Origin: Spirosoma utsteinense
GTDB lineage: Bacteria; Bacteroidota; Bacteroidia; Cytophagales; Spirosomataceae
Reading direction: 5' to 3'
NCBI RefSeq assembly: GCF_014282275.1
Contig: NZ_VFIA01000008.1
Coordinates: 1 to 64,000, forward strand
DNA length: 64,000 nt
The stretch's first letter is position 1; every line of letters starts with the position of its first letter. The notes beneath the pieces were generated by a model. That model was not told where the DNA came from, did not search any database, and worked only from the letters and a program-made list of their open reading frames with translations. This document shows positions 46,422 to 54,690 of this stretch, one piece after another. The position numbers and the translations under genes were made by a program.

Positions 46422-49400
46422 ATGGCGGAACGCATCACCTACGGCAAAACGTGGTGGGGACAACAGTGGCTTAATGCGCTGACCAGCATCGACATGGCTA
46501 ACCGCCTGCCGCGCGGAAAAACCTACGCCAACAAAGGAGCCGTACAGGGGCTGAAAATTGACGGGAACCAGATCAGTGCCTCTATCAAAGGGTCAGCCCC
46601 CCGGCCGTACCGGTCCAAACTATCCGTACCGCTGTTTTCTGATCAGGAGAACGAACTGCTGCTTACCGAAATACAGGAAAACCCCGTTATTCTGGCACAG
46701 CTGTTAAACCGCCAGTTGCCAGGCGAACTAACAGAATTTGCTCAGGAAAAAGGTATCCAACTGTTCCCCCATACGTTCGACGATCTGACGATGGGTTGCT
46801 CCTGCCCCGACTATGCTATTCCCTGCAAGCACCTCGCAGCGGTCGTCTATGTTATCGCCAACGAGATCGATCGGAACCCGTTTCTGGTTTTCCAGCTGAA
46901 AGGGCTGGATATTCTTACCGAATTGCAGAAGTTAAAGGTCGACGCCCCCGGTAGGGGTATTGAAGCGGTGCTCTCCTTCAAAGAGCTGTGTACCGAAGAT
47001 ATTCCTGAAGAAGACGAAGACTGGAAACCAGATGACACCATCCGGGCGGGCCTCGATTTTGCGACCATCCCCCCGCTTACCGATCAACTGCTCGACCTCC
47101 TGGCCCCTGAAGTGACCTTTGCCAAGAGCGACTTCCATAAATCGCTTTCAAAAGCCTATAGGTTATTCAGTAAGGCTGAAGTTAAACCAGCCATTGCCAA
47201 ACCCAACGAAGCGAAAGACGTTCCTGACCCCAGCGATAGTATTGAGGTGCAGATCGATGAGCTTATGTCGCTGCGAAAGATCAACATCTTCAGTGAGCAC
47301 GGCGAACCCCGACCGCTGAAAGACTTTAGTATGAATGATCTGACAGGCTGGCTCGACACCCTTACCGAGGCCGACTGGCCTGAAATGAGCGATTCGGTAC
47401 GGGGGCTTTACCTCACACAGCAGTTTGCAGCTGTACTGCTGCGTCGGGGAGCGGTTGTGCCGCAACTCCTGCGCGTGGGACCAACCGAAGAGCAGTACCG
47501 GGTACGGTGGCTCCCCGCAACACTCAATGAATCGGTGCGGGATTTGGCAAGCCAGCTCACATCCCAGCTATCGCCAACGTTACTGACGGTACGCTGGCAA
47601 AAAGATATTCTGGCACTGCCCAACGAGCAGCAGGTGCTGATGCTGTGCTCGTTGCTGATGCGCCGGACAATCAGGCAGACGACCATTGAACTTTGGGAAC
47701 GCTGGCCGCTTGAAGATGCCGACCGGTTGTTTTTTGGCATTGAAACATTGCGGTTCGAGGGCTTCGGCAAACGGGAAATGCCGCTGGCCATGCAGCTCTG
47801 GCTGAATGACTTTTTCCTGAGCCACAAACGCTTTGTGCCCATCATGATGGTGGAGGACAATGAACTCGGCGATGAATTTCGACTCAGCCTGCTTATCCGT
47901 GACCGGGAAGCGCCCGAGACGACGGCCCCCATCCCACTAGCCGAACTGCTCACCGACAAACAACACGCCCCCATCCGAATGGCTGTTTTACAGGATCTGC
48001 TGGTCCTCTCGCGGCACTTCCCGGATCTGGCCAGGCTAACCCAGAAAGACGCACCGGCACACCTGTTCTATAAACCGCAGGATTTTGTGAAGGTGCTGCT
48101 GGATACGTTGCCCCGTATGCAACTACTCGGTATCAGTCTCCTCCTACCCCGGTCGCTCAAGCATTGGGTTCGGCCACAGGTAGGCGGACGGCTCAAAGCC
48201 AACGTTGCCGTCAAGAACGACTCATTCATGCGGCTGGATGATATGCTTACCTTCGACTGGCAGATAGCGCTGGGAGACGAAATGGTGGATATTCGTGATT
48301 TTCAGAAACTGGTCAATAACTCATCGGGGCTGGTCAAGATCAAGGACCAGTACGTCCTGCTCGACCCTACCGAACTCACCAGGCTCTACAAACAGCTCGA
48401 AAGCCCGCCGGAATTAACCGGTCCTGAACTGTTGCGGGCAGCCCTGACCGAAGAATACAAGGGGGGGCGGTTGGGCATCTCGTCGGATGTGCGGGCGCTC
48501 ATCAAGTCGTTCATCGATAGCCCTGAACAACCCCTGCCCGCTACGCTCAACGCCACCCTGCGGCCATACCAGCACCGCGGCTACGACTGGCTCGTCAAGA
48601 ATACCGCCCTCGGTATGGGCAGCCTGCTGGCCGACGACATGGGTCTGGGTAAAACACTGCAGATCATTGCCCTGCTGCTCAGGTTTAAACAGGAAGGTCG
48701 TTTCAAAAAGCAGAAAGGACTGATTGTGCTGCCCACCACACTGCTTACAAACTGGCAAAAAGAAATTGCCCGCTTTGCACCAGACCTGCAGGCACGCGTA
48801 TACCACGGCTCTAACCGAAAGCTGCCGGCATCATCGGATGCCTACGACCTGTTGCTGACAACCTACGGGGTAGTCCGCTCAGACCTCGATACAATCAAGA
48901 AAACGACTTGGGCAGTGGTCATCATCGATGAAGCACAAAACATCAAGAATGCGGATACAGAGCAAACGAAGGCCGTAAAAGCGCTGAAATCACCTATCCG
49001 GATTGCACTCAGCGGTACGCCTGTCGAAAATCGGCTGTCGGAGTTCTGGAGCATCATGGATTTCGTGAATAAAGGGTACCTGGGCGGGCTTAGCAAGTTC
49101 AACGAAGAGTTTGGCAAGCCAATTCAGCAGGAGCGCGACCACCAGAAACTCGATCAGTTCCGGCGGGTGACGAGTCCCTTTCTGCTCCGGCGTATCAAAA
49201 CCGACAAGACTATCATCAGCGACCTGCCTGACAAAATTGAGAACAATCAGTTCTGCGCCCTCACCCCCGAACAGGCAGCCCTGTATCAAAACGTGGTGCA
49301 GGAAAGTTTACAGGCGATCGAAGACAAGGATGGTATTGCCCGGCGCGGTCTGGTGCTCAAACTGATGACGGCGCTCAAACAGATCGGAAACCACCCGCAT

Positions 49401-49958
49401 CAGTACCTGAAAAAAGGAAATGCGGCCCCCTCGCTTTCCGGCAAGGCAACGTTATTGCTCAACCTGCTCGAGACGATTTACGCCAACCATGAAAAGGTAC
49501 TGATCTTTACCCAGTATCGGGAAATGGGCGAGTTACTGCAACAGTTTATTCAGCAGACGTTTGGGCAGCAGCCGCTGTTTTTGCACGGCGGCACCTCGCG
49601 GGCCGATCGTGATGAGATGGTGGAGCAGTTCCAGCGCAACCGCTCCGACCACACCTTCATCCTGTCGCTCAAAGCAGGCGGCACCGGGCTGAACCTGACC
49701 CAGGCCAACCACGTCATCCACTATGATTTGTGGTGGAACCCCGCCGTGGAGAGCCAGGCCACAGACCGCGCCTTCCGCATAGGCCAGACAAAAAACGTAC
49801 TGGTTTACCGGCTCATGAATCAGGGAACGCTGGAAGAGAAGATCGATGCCATGATCCGCTCCAAACGCGAACTCGCCGACCTCAGCGTCAAAACCGGCGA
49901 AACCTGGCTCGGCGACCTCAGCGATGAGGAACTGACAGAGCTGGTGAGTTTGGGGTAA
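46422..49958 (+). CDS. SWIM zinc-finger SNF2-family helicase
   Basis: This 1178-residue protein has a SWIM zinc finger (Cys126, Cys128, Cys135, His137 in CSCPDYAIPCKH), a long middle region without clear domains, and a C-terminal Swi2/Snf2 ATPase. The ATPase has DDMGLGKT (Walker A, about 740), IIDEAQNIKN (DEAQ box), SGTPVENRLSEFWSIMDF and the helicase C motif QATDRAFRIGQTKNV. It would remodel protein-DNA or RNA polymerase complexes, as RapA does; the role is inferred. The last 17 codons (WLGDLSDEELTELVSLG) are found again at 50655-50708, after the neighbouring DUF433/DUF5615 pair. Confidence 0.93.
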   Translation: MAERITYGKTWWGQQWLNALTSIDMANRLPRGKTYANKGAVQGLKIDGNQISASIKGSAPRPYRSKLSVPLFSDQENELLLTEIQENPVILAQLLNRQLPGELTEFAQEKGIQLFPHTFDDLTMGCSCPDYAIPCKHLAAVVYVIANEIDRNPFLVFQLKGLDILTELQKLKVDAPGRGIEAVLSFKELCTEDIPEEDEDWKPDDTIRAGLDFATIPPLTDQLLDLLAPEVTFAKSDFHKSLSKAYRLFSKAEVKPAIAKPNEAKDVPDPSDSIEVQIDELMSLRKINIFSEHGEPRPLKDFSMNDLTGWLDTLTEADWPEMSDSVRGLYLTQQFAAVLLRRGAVVPQLLRVGPTEEQYRVRWLPATLNESVRDLASQLTSQLSPTLLTVRWQKDILALPNEQQVLMLCSLLMRRTIRQTTIELWERWPLEDADRLFFGIETLRFEGFGKREMPLAMQLWLNDFFLSHKRFVPIMMVEDNELGDEFRLSLLIRDREAPETTAPIPLAELLTDKQHAPIRMAVLQDLLVLSRHFPDLARLTQKDAPAHLFYKPQDFVKVLLDTLPRMQLLGISLLLPRSLKHWVRPQVGGRLKANVAVKNDSFMRLDDMLTFDWQIALGDEMVDIRDFQKLVNNSSGLVKIKDQYVLLDPTELTRLYKQLESPPELTGPELLRAALTEEYKGGRLGISSDVRALIKSFIDSPEQPLPATLNATLRPYQHRGYDWLVKNTALGMGSLLADDMGLGKTLQIIALLLRFKQEGRFKKQKGLIVLPTTLLTNWQKEIARFAPDLQARVYHGSNRKLPASSDAYDLLLTTYGVVRSDLDTIKKTTWAVVIIDEAQNIKNADTEQTKAVKALKSPIRIALSGTPVENRLSEFWSIMDFVNKGYLGGLSKFNEEFGKPIQQERDHQKLDQFRRVTSPFLLRRIKTDKTIISDLPDKIENNQFCALTPEQAALYQNVVQESLQAIEDKDGIARRGLVLKLMTALKQIGNHPHQYLKKGNAAPSLSGKATLLLNLLETIYANHEKVLIFTQYREMGELLQQFIQQTFGQQPLFLHGGTSRADRDEMVEQFQRNRSDHTFILSLKAGGTGLNLTQANHVIHYDLWWNPAVESQATDRAFRIGQTKNVLVYRLMNQGTLEEKIDAMIRSKRELADLSVKTGETWLGDLSDEELTELVSLG
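49905..49958 (+). repeat. 54-bp direct repeat, copy 1 (3' end of SNF2 gene)
   Basis: This is the SNF2 gene's last 54 nt including the stop TAA. It matches 50655-50708 at 52 of 54 positions; one difference is silent (GAT/GAC) and the other changes TAA to TGA. Confidence 0.9.
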
Positions 49959-49976
49959 AACCTGTAACTTTAACGT

Positions 49977-50309
49977 ATGAGCACGGCCGTTTTAGAAACC
50001 GAAAAAATGCTGAGTCGCTTGTCGCGAGCCGAGAAAGCCCAGATTCTGCAATGGATCGTGCAGGATTTAGGTGATGTCTTCCCGGGTATCGAGCGCCAGG
50101 AAAGCCCCGCAGGTGGTGTAGCCTGTGTTGTTCGTACACGTATCCCGGTATGGCTCCTTGAGCAAACCCGTCGACTAGGCGCTACCGATGCCGATTTGCT
50201 GGTCGCCTATCCGTCGCTCCGAGCTGCCGACTTAGCGAATGCCTGGGCTTATGTGCGTACTTACTCATCAGAAATTGATGAAGCCATCAGCGAAAACGAA
50301 GCTGACTAA
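49977..50309 (+). CDS. DUF433 family antitoxin-like protein (second copy)
   Basis: This 110-residue protein has a helical N-terminus (about 1-35, LSRLSRAEKAQILQWIVQDL) not present in the nad-operon copy, then the DUF433 core (VACVVRTRIPVWLLEQTRRLGATDADLLVAYPSL in parts). It probably binds DNA and the DUF5615 partner. It starts 18 bp after the SNF2 stop and overlaps the partner by 1 bp (TAATG). The two DUF433 proteins in this window are only distantly alike. Confidence 0.85.
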   Translation: MSTAVLETEKMLSRLSRAEKAQILQWIVQDLGDVFPGIERQESPAGGVACVVRTRIPVWLLEQTRRLGATDADLLVAYPSLRAADLANAWAYVRTYSSEIDEAISENEAD

Positions 50310-50650
50310 TGGCTTTTCTGTTCGCTGATGAAAATTTTCCCATGCCTGCCGTGAAAGTATTACGGCAAATGGGCCATGATGTACAAACATTACTGCAAAT
50401 TGGGCAAGCAGGTCTAGCCATTCCCGATGACGAACTATTGCGACTAACAACATCGCTGGGTCGATGCCTGATAACCCTAAACCGTAAAGACTTTATCAAA
50501 CTGCACGGTCAGGAGCCAAATCATGCTGGCATTATAATTTGTAAGGCAGATTCTGATTTCGATGCGCTTGCCCGCCGAGTTGATAGTTGCCTTAAAAGCC
50601 AGCATGACCTCACCGAAGGTCAGCTACTGCGTGTACAACGTACTGCCTGA
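50309..50650 (+). CDS. DUF5615 family PIN-like protein (second copy, putative toxin)
   Basis: This 113-residue protein opens with FLFADENFPMPAVKVLRQMGHDV and has ITLNRKDFIKLH in the middle, matching DUF5615 PIN-like proteins. Acidic residues of the first block (ADEN) are kept. It overlaps the DUF433 stop by 1 nt, so the two are translated together. It shares only motifs with the copy between nadA and nadB, so the modules were probably acquired separately. It is followed 4 bp later by the second copy of the SNF2 3' end. Confidence 0.83.
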   Translation: MAFLFADENFPMPAVKVLRQMGHDVQTLLQIGQAGLAIPDDELLRLTTSLGRCLITLNRKDFIKLHGQEPNHAGIIICKADSDFDALARRVDSCLKSQHDLTEGQLLRVQRTA

Positions 50651-50654
50651 ACCA

Positions 50655-50708
50655 TGGCTCGGCGACCTCAGCGACGAGGAACTGACAGAGCTGGTGAGTT
50701 TGGGGTGA
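50655..50708 (+). pseudogene. Duplicated 3' end of SNF2 gene (54-bp direct repeat, copy 2)
   Basis: This fragment would encode WLGDLSDEELTELVSLG and a stop, the same as the SNF2 C-terminus, but has no start or upstream part. It ends 2 bp before the stop of the convergent esterase. It is best read as the original gene end, displaced by insertion of a 750-bp unit that carried a replacement end. Confidence 0.85.
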
Positions 50709-50710
50709 TC

Positions 50711-51880
50711 CTACCTGAGCAACGCCATAACGGCTTCGTCACCCATTACGGCATGGGCCGGGCGCGGATGTTCGGCGTTGAAGACTTGCAGGGCAGTCGG
50801 GTCGAGGAGCGTGTTCGGCGTCTCGTCGATCTGGCCATTTTTCAGTACTCGATTTATATCCAGGTTCAGGTGTCTGGCCAGAAACCGGTAAGCAGCCGCC
50901 CGTTTGCTGGGCCCGTAATCGTGGCCTTCGGTGGGCAGATGCACGTTCTCCACCTGGCTGCTGGCTTTGTAATACGCGTAAACGGTCTGGATATACGGAA
51001 ACTCCACATCGGGTGTATTCTTTGTCCAGTCCTTTCCATCCGAGATTAGCAAGAGCGGTCGGGGCGCGGCCAGCGCGGCAATTTCAACGTTGCTTGTCTG
51101 GTGGGTAGGTCGTTTGTGGATCGGCATACCGCTTTCGCAGACACAGCCGCCGAAAAAGTGGGCCGACACCATTACCACCGGTACCGAAACCTTGACGCGG
51201 GAGTCCAGCGCCGTTAACAGGAACGTTTGCGTGCCCCCGCCCGATTCGCCCGATACGGCAATACGGTTCGCATCCACATCGGGAAGGCTGGTCAGGAAGT
51301 CAAGTGCCCGTATTCCATTCAGGATCTGAAGTTTCAGCGCTTCAGGTATTTTATGCGAACACTGCTTTGAATCGCCATAGCCGAGCATGTCATAAACGAA
51401 TACGACGGCTCCCATACGGGCCATGGTTGCGCAGCGCTGCTGGGTCTGCTCCTGAAAGCGGGCATCTTCCTTAGGGGCATGCCCGTGCGGACAGAGCACT
51501 GCGGCCTGTTTCCCCGACGAACGGAGGGGGCGGTACAGATTCCCCGTTACATAAAAGCCCGGTAAACTCTCGAACGTTACGTTTTCAACGGTATACCCAT
51601 TCAGCCTTCGTAAACCGTGCCGAATTGGTTGAAGCGGGGCAAATCGAGGGGTTTCGGGTAAGTTCATTCCATCGCGAATGCCCTGCCGGATCTGAGCAGC
51701 CCGGGTTTCCCAGGATGCCCGGTCGTGATGGGTTCCGGAAGCGGCACGCAGGGCCTCAGCTCCCTGAGCTTCGGTATAGAAAGCACCTTGGCACAGATCG
51801 GGCCGGGCGGGATTAGGTTGAGCCACGCCAACGGCAATTCCCAGGGCGTAACACATAACGAGGGCGACTCCAGCGTTCAT
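50711..51880 (-). CDS. Secreted alpha/beta hydrolase (acetyl-xylan-esterase-like)
   Basis: This 389-residue protein has a signal peptide (ALVMCYALGIAVGVAQP, about 6-22) and an alpha/beta-hydrolase fold. CPHGHAPKED is the oxyanion region, VFVYDMLGYGDS follows, the nucleophile Ser is in VSGESGGGTQTFLL, and TEGHDYGPSKR holds the likely catalytic His. It probably hydrolyses an ester of a sugar or glycan in the periplasm. It ends right at the SNF2 remnant. Substrate is unknown. Confidence 0.86.
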   Translation of the reverse strand: MNAGVALVMCYALGIAVGVAQPNPARPDLCQGAFYTEAQGAEALRAASGTHHDRASWETRAAQIRQGIRDGMNLPETPRFAPLQPIRHGLRRLNGYTVENVTFESLPGFYVTGNLYRPLRSSGKQAAVLCPHGHAPKEDARFQEQTQQRCATMARMGAVVFVYDMLGYGDSKQCSHKIPEALKLQILNGIRALDFLTSLPDVDANRIAVSGESGGGTQTFLLTALDSRVKVSVPVVMVSAHFFGGCVCESGMPIHKRPTHQTSNVEIAALAAPRPLLLISDGKDWTKNTPDVEFPYIQTVYAYYKASSQVENVHLPTEGHDYGPSKRAAAYRFLARHLNLDINRVLKNGQIDETPNTLLDPTALQVFNAEHPRPAHAVMGDEAVMALLR

Positions 51881-51933
51881 AGGCGGTAAGATGAGACGCT
51901 GTCAAAAGCGGAATGAGCCGGTAAGTTTACTGT

Positions 51934-52863
51934 CTAACGCTGCTGAAGAAAGGCGGCAATCTCCATTCCCCAGGCAATACCGATGTGGATCAGCAAACCA
52001 CCCCATATGCTGCGCGTACTCAGCGCCAGCACGCCCAGCAGGTACCCGCCAAACACCGACGAAACGGCTTCGCCAAGCGGTCGTCCGAAATGGATGGCAC
52101 AGTACCAGACCACCATGGGCAACACGGCTCCCGGCCCCAGTAGCCGACTCATACCAAGAACCAGAAATCCCCGAAACAGCAACTCAGTCGGGACAAAGTC
52201 CCAGCCGTAACAGAGTTCGTATACAAAGGCAGTTACCCATTCAGGTACCTTGAAAAACTCGTTGGCGTTGGTGTCTTCATAAGTTGGATACGATTCCAGA
52301 AAGTCCGGCTGATACGACGCCAGGGTAATGAGCGGAATCATCAGCGCCAGCATAACGGCATACAGCGCCAGCCCCTTCCGCCTGGGAGCCATCCCGTAAA
52401 AATTCATCGGCTGCCGGTCAATAAGCGTGTAGAACAGATAGAGCGGCAACACAATCGTTAACACCGACTGCAGATTTCGGAAGCAGTAATACAGAAAAAC
52501 GAATACCTCTCCCCCAAACAGTTGCTGGCTCCAGGTATTGTGGGCGTAGAAACCGGCATAGATCGAGTAGCAAACCAGGGCAGTACCACTCCGCAGCCAG
52601 AATTCACGGGTACGCCATACGTCGGCCCGACGGTGGAAGTGCGTCCAGATCCAGACACTGCCGTAATAGGCCGTAGCGTAAAGCCCGAAGTAAAGTCCTG
52701 GCCAGCGCGGATCGTTCTGGAACGCGTCGATGTACGAATCCTCAACATCGAAATAGTAATTGATCGACAGAAGTAACGCCAGCCACAGCCCCGTAGCCAT
52801 ATAAAGATCAGGCCGAAAGTCAGCGCGGAGGTGGTGACGGAGGTCACGCCAGAGGGCTTTCAC
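51934..52863 (-). CDS. CPBP-family intramembrane protease-like protein
   Basis: This 309-residue inner-membrane protein has about eight hydrophobic helices and the CPBP (Rce1-like) motifs: TELLFRGFLVLGMSR (motif 1) and WYCAIHFGRPLGE (motif 2). In motif 1 the first of the two usual Glu residues is Thr (TE instead of EE), so activity may be altered. The family acts on peptides or prenylated substrates in the membrane. It is 53 bp upstream of the esterase gene on the same strand; co-transcription is possible. Confidence 0.83.
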   Translation of the reverse strand: MKALWRDLRHHLRADFRPDLYMATGLWLALLLSINYYFDVEDSYIDAFQNDPRWPGLYFGLYATAYYGSVWIWTHFHRRADVWRTREFWLRSGTALVCYSIYAGFYAHNTWSQQLFGGEVFVFLYYCFRNLQSVLTIVLPLYLFYTLIDRQPMNFYGMAPRRKGLALYAVMLALMIPLITLASYQPDFLESYPTYEDTNANEFFKVPEWVTAFVYELCYGWDFVPTELLFRGFLVLGMSRLLGPGAVLPMVVWYCAIHFGRPLGEAVSSVFGGYLLGVLALSTRSIWGGLLIHIGIAWGMEIAAFLQQR

Positions 52864-52987
52864 AGAAGTACCAGTCGGGTAGATTGCACAGAAATAGCTG
52901 ACCGGGCCGGGAGTTTTCTCCAGCCAGCAGTCAGCTAATGCAAATCTATTGAGATTTCGGGGTTAACCTGTCGGTACCGACGTAGTA

Positions 52988-53260
52988 CTAACAAGCGCAG
53001 GAGTAATCATCGTAGCCGGGATACCGTGGCGACATATGGCCATCAACCCGAATTACCCGATCCAGCGGAATTTGTTCGCCCGTAGCCAGCTCAAGGTGGT
53101 CGACACCGTCGATAGTGACAATAGCTTTCGTAAGCCCATCGGTCTTGATGAACTCGCGCAGGTCGGTGAAGTAATGAAGCCGGACAAACTTGTTGATGGG
53201 GATCGACGCCATAAAGTCGGCGTCGGTTAAAGGGGCGGATGTGGTCATGTTCGTTTCCAT
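52988..53260 (-). CDS. Unknown small protein, 90 aa
   Basis: I do not recognise this protein. It has no signal peptide; a second Met four residues in is an alternative start. Residues about 20-75 alternate beta-strand-like and charged segments (KFVRLHYFTDLREFIK, AIVTIDGVDHLELATGEQIPLDRVIRVDG in parts), suggesting a small beta-barrel such as an SH3 or Sm-like fold. It ends with YDDYSCAC, a two-Cys tail that might bind metal. A hairpin terminator separates it from upstream DUF349. Confidence 0.7.
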   Translation of the reverse strand: METNMTTSAPLTDADFMASIPINKFVRLHYFTDLREFIKTDGLTKAIVTIDGVDHLELATGEQIPLDRVIRVDGHMSPRYPGYDDYSCAC

Positions 53261-53286
53261 ACCGATAGAACAAAGCCTTAAAACGA

Positions 53287-53317
53287 AACGTGCCCCGGTT
53301 CATCACCGGGGCACGTT
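53287..53317 (-). terminator. 13-bp perfect hairpin after DUF349 gene
   Basis: AACGTGCCCCGGT and its complement form a GC-rich stem with a 5-nt loop, 23 bp downstream of the DUF349 stop in the minus direction. Confidence 0.8.
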
Positions 53318-53339
53318 GTCACTATGTATCTGCTTTTAC

Positions 53340-54617
53340 TCAATAGCCCACCGTTTCCAGTTGTTTCTGGAACTCGCGCAGGATCGTTTCTTTCATCGCG
53401 ATCTTCCGCTTCTGGGTATTGATTTTGTTCAGGATCTGCTTGTCTTCGTCTTTATTCGGGTCGAGTCCGTCGGCATCCTGAAGTGCAAACTGCAGGTCGC
53501 TTTTCTCGCGTTTAACGAGGTATTCCATCTCCCGAATCTTGGTACGGATTTGCTCTGACTGGCTTTTGAGTTCAAAAGCCGGGTACTTGCGGGTCAGTAC
53601 GCGACCCAGGTAGCTAAGTTCAAAGATCTTGTCGCAGGCCGCCCGGAAGCGCTCGTTGACGGCTTTATCCTGTAACTTGAACGGTACCCGAATCTCTTTC
53701 CAGCTATTGAGCAGCACTTTGGCCCGTTCGGCAGCCGCGAAGATATCGTCCTGTTTGGACAGCTTTTCCGCTTCGTCGGCCATTTTCATCTGCTGCTCGA
53801 TACGCGGGTCGATCTTCGGTACGATAACAATGCCTTTGACATCGTTGTATTTCGCATAGAAAGCCGTCGTTGCTTTCTTGAATGACTTATACAGTTTACC
53901 GCTCTTCTTGATAGGCACTTCGCCTACCTGTTTCCAGGCATTGTTAAGCCGCCTGACTTCCAGAAAAGCAGCATCCAGATCGCCAAGCCGGTTGGCCCGA
54001 AACGCCAGCCGGATCAGTTCGTCATACTTATCCAGTCGTTCCTGAATAACCTTGTTCTGCTCGTTGAAGAACTCACGCCGGCGGGTAAAGAACCCATCCA
54101 GCAACTCCTGAAACCGACCTTCTATCTCCGCTTCGACCGATTTATCGACAGGACCGGTTTTGATCCATTTCATCTTGATCTCCTGAAGCGCATCGGCGGT
54201 TTCGCGCCATTCGGTGCTGTCGATGATGGCTTCGGCTTCGCCGATGAGGGCGCGTTTGATCTCAAGATTTTTAAGCTGGTTAACCGAAATCAAACCGGAG
54301 AGGATGTCCTCCTGGGCGTCCAGACGGTCGAGCAGGGGCGGGAAATCGCCGAGGGCGTCGAAGCCAAGCAACTTCTTGCGAAGCTGAACTAATTTTGTCA
54401 AATAAGACCCTTTGTTTTGGGCTTCTTCGATGTCTTTTTCTAACTGGGCTACTTTGTTTTCGGCGATGATGAAGCGGTTCTTGAAATAATCGAGCGCTTC
54501 CTGCTCAGTGCGTTTGACCTCGCCAATCTGGCGGTCTTCAAAATTCAGGTAGCCTTTCAAAAATACCTTTCCGTCTTTGACGTAACCGTATTCATCTACC
54601 AGTGAAGCGTTTTCCAT
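53340..54617 (-). CDS. DUF349 domain coiled-coil protein
   Basis: This 425-residue, highly charged, almost entirely helical protein carries repeated DUF349 units (WKQVGEVPIKKSGKLYKSFKK, SWKEIRVPFKLQDKAVNERFR, WIKTGPVDKSVEAEIEGRFQ). It has no signal peptide or membrane segment. DUF349 proteins are widespread in Bacteroidota but have no agreed function. It is divergent from ettA with 73 bp between starts, so the two could share regulation. Confidence 0.9.
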   Translation of the reverse strand: MENASLVDEYGYVKDGKVFLKGYLNFEDRQIGEVKRTEQEALDYFKNRFIIAENKVAQLEKDIEEAQNKGSYLTKLVQLRKKLLGFDALGDFPPLLDRLDAQEDILSGLISVNQLKNLEIKRALIGEAEAIIDSTEWRETADALQEIKMKWIKTGPVDKSVEAEIEGRFQELLDGFFTRRREFFNEQNKVIQERLDKYDELIRLAFRANRLGDLDAAFLEVRRLNNAWKQVGEVPIKKSGKLYKSFKKATTAFYAKYNDVKGIVIVPKIDPRIEQQMKMADEAEKLSKQDDIFAAAERAKVLLNSWKEIRVPFKLQDKAVNERFRAACDKIFELSYLGRVLTRKYPAFELKSQSEQIRTKIREMEYLVKREKSDLQFALQDADGLDPNKDEDKQILNKINTQKRKIAMKETILREFQKQLETVGY

Positions 54618-54690
54618 TACTGTTCTTGGTTAAGGCTGCGCTGTGGGTTAATTTTGGGTTTATTGCCAACCACAAATCTATCAGATTTTA

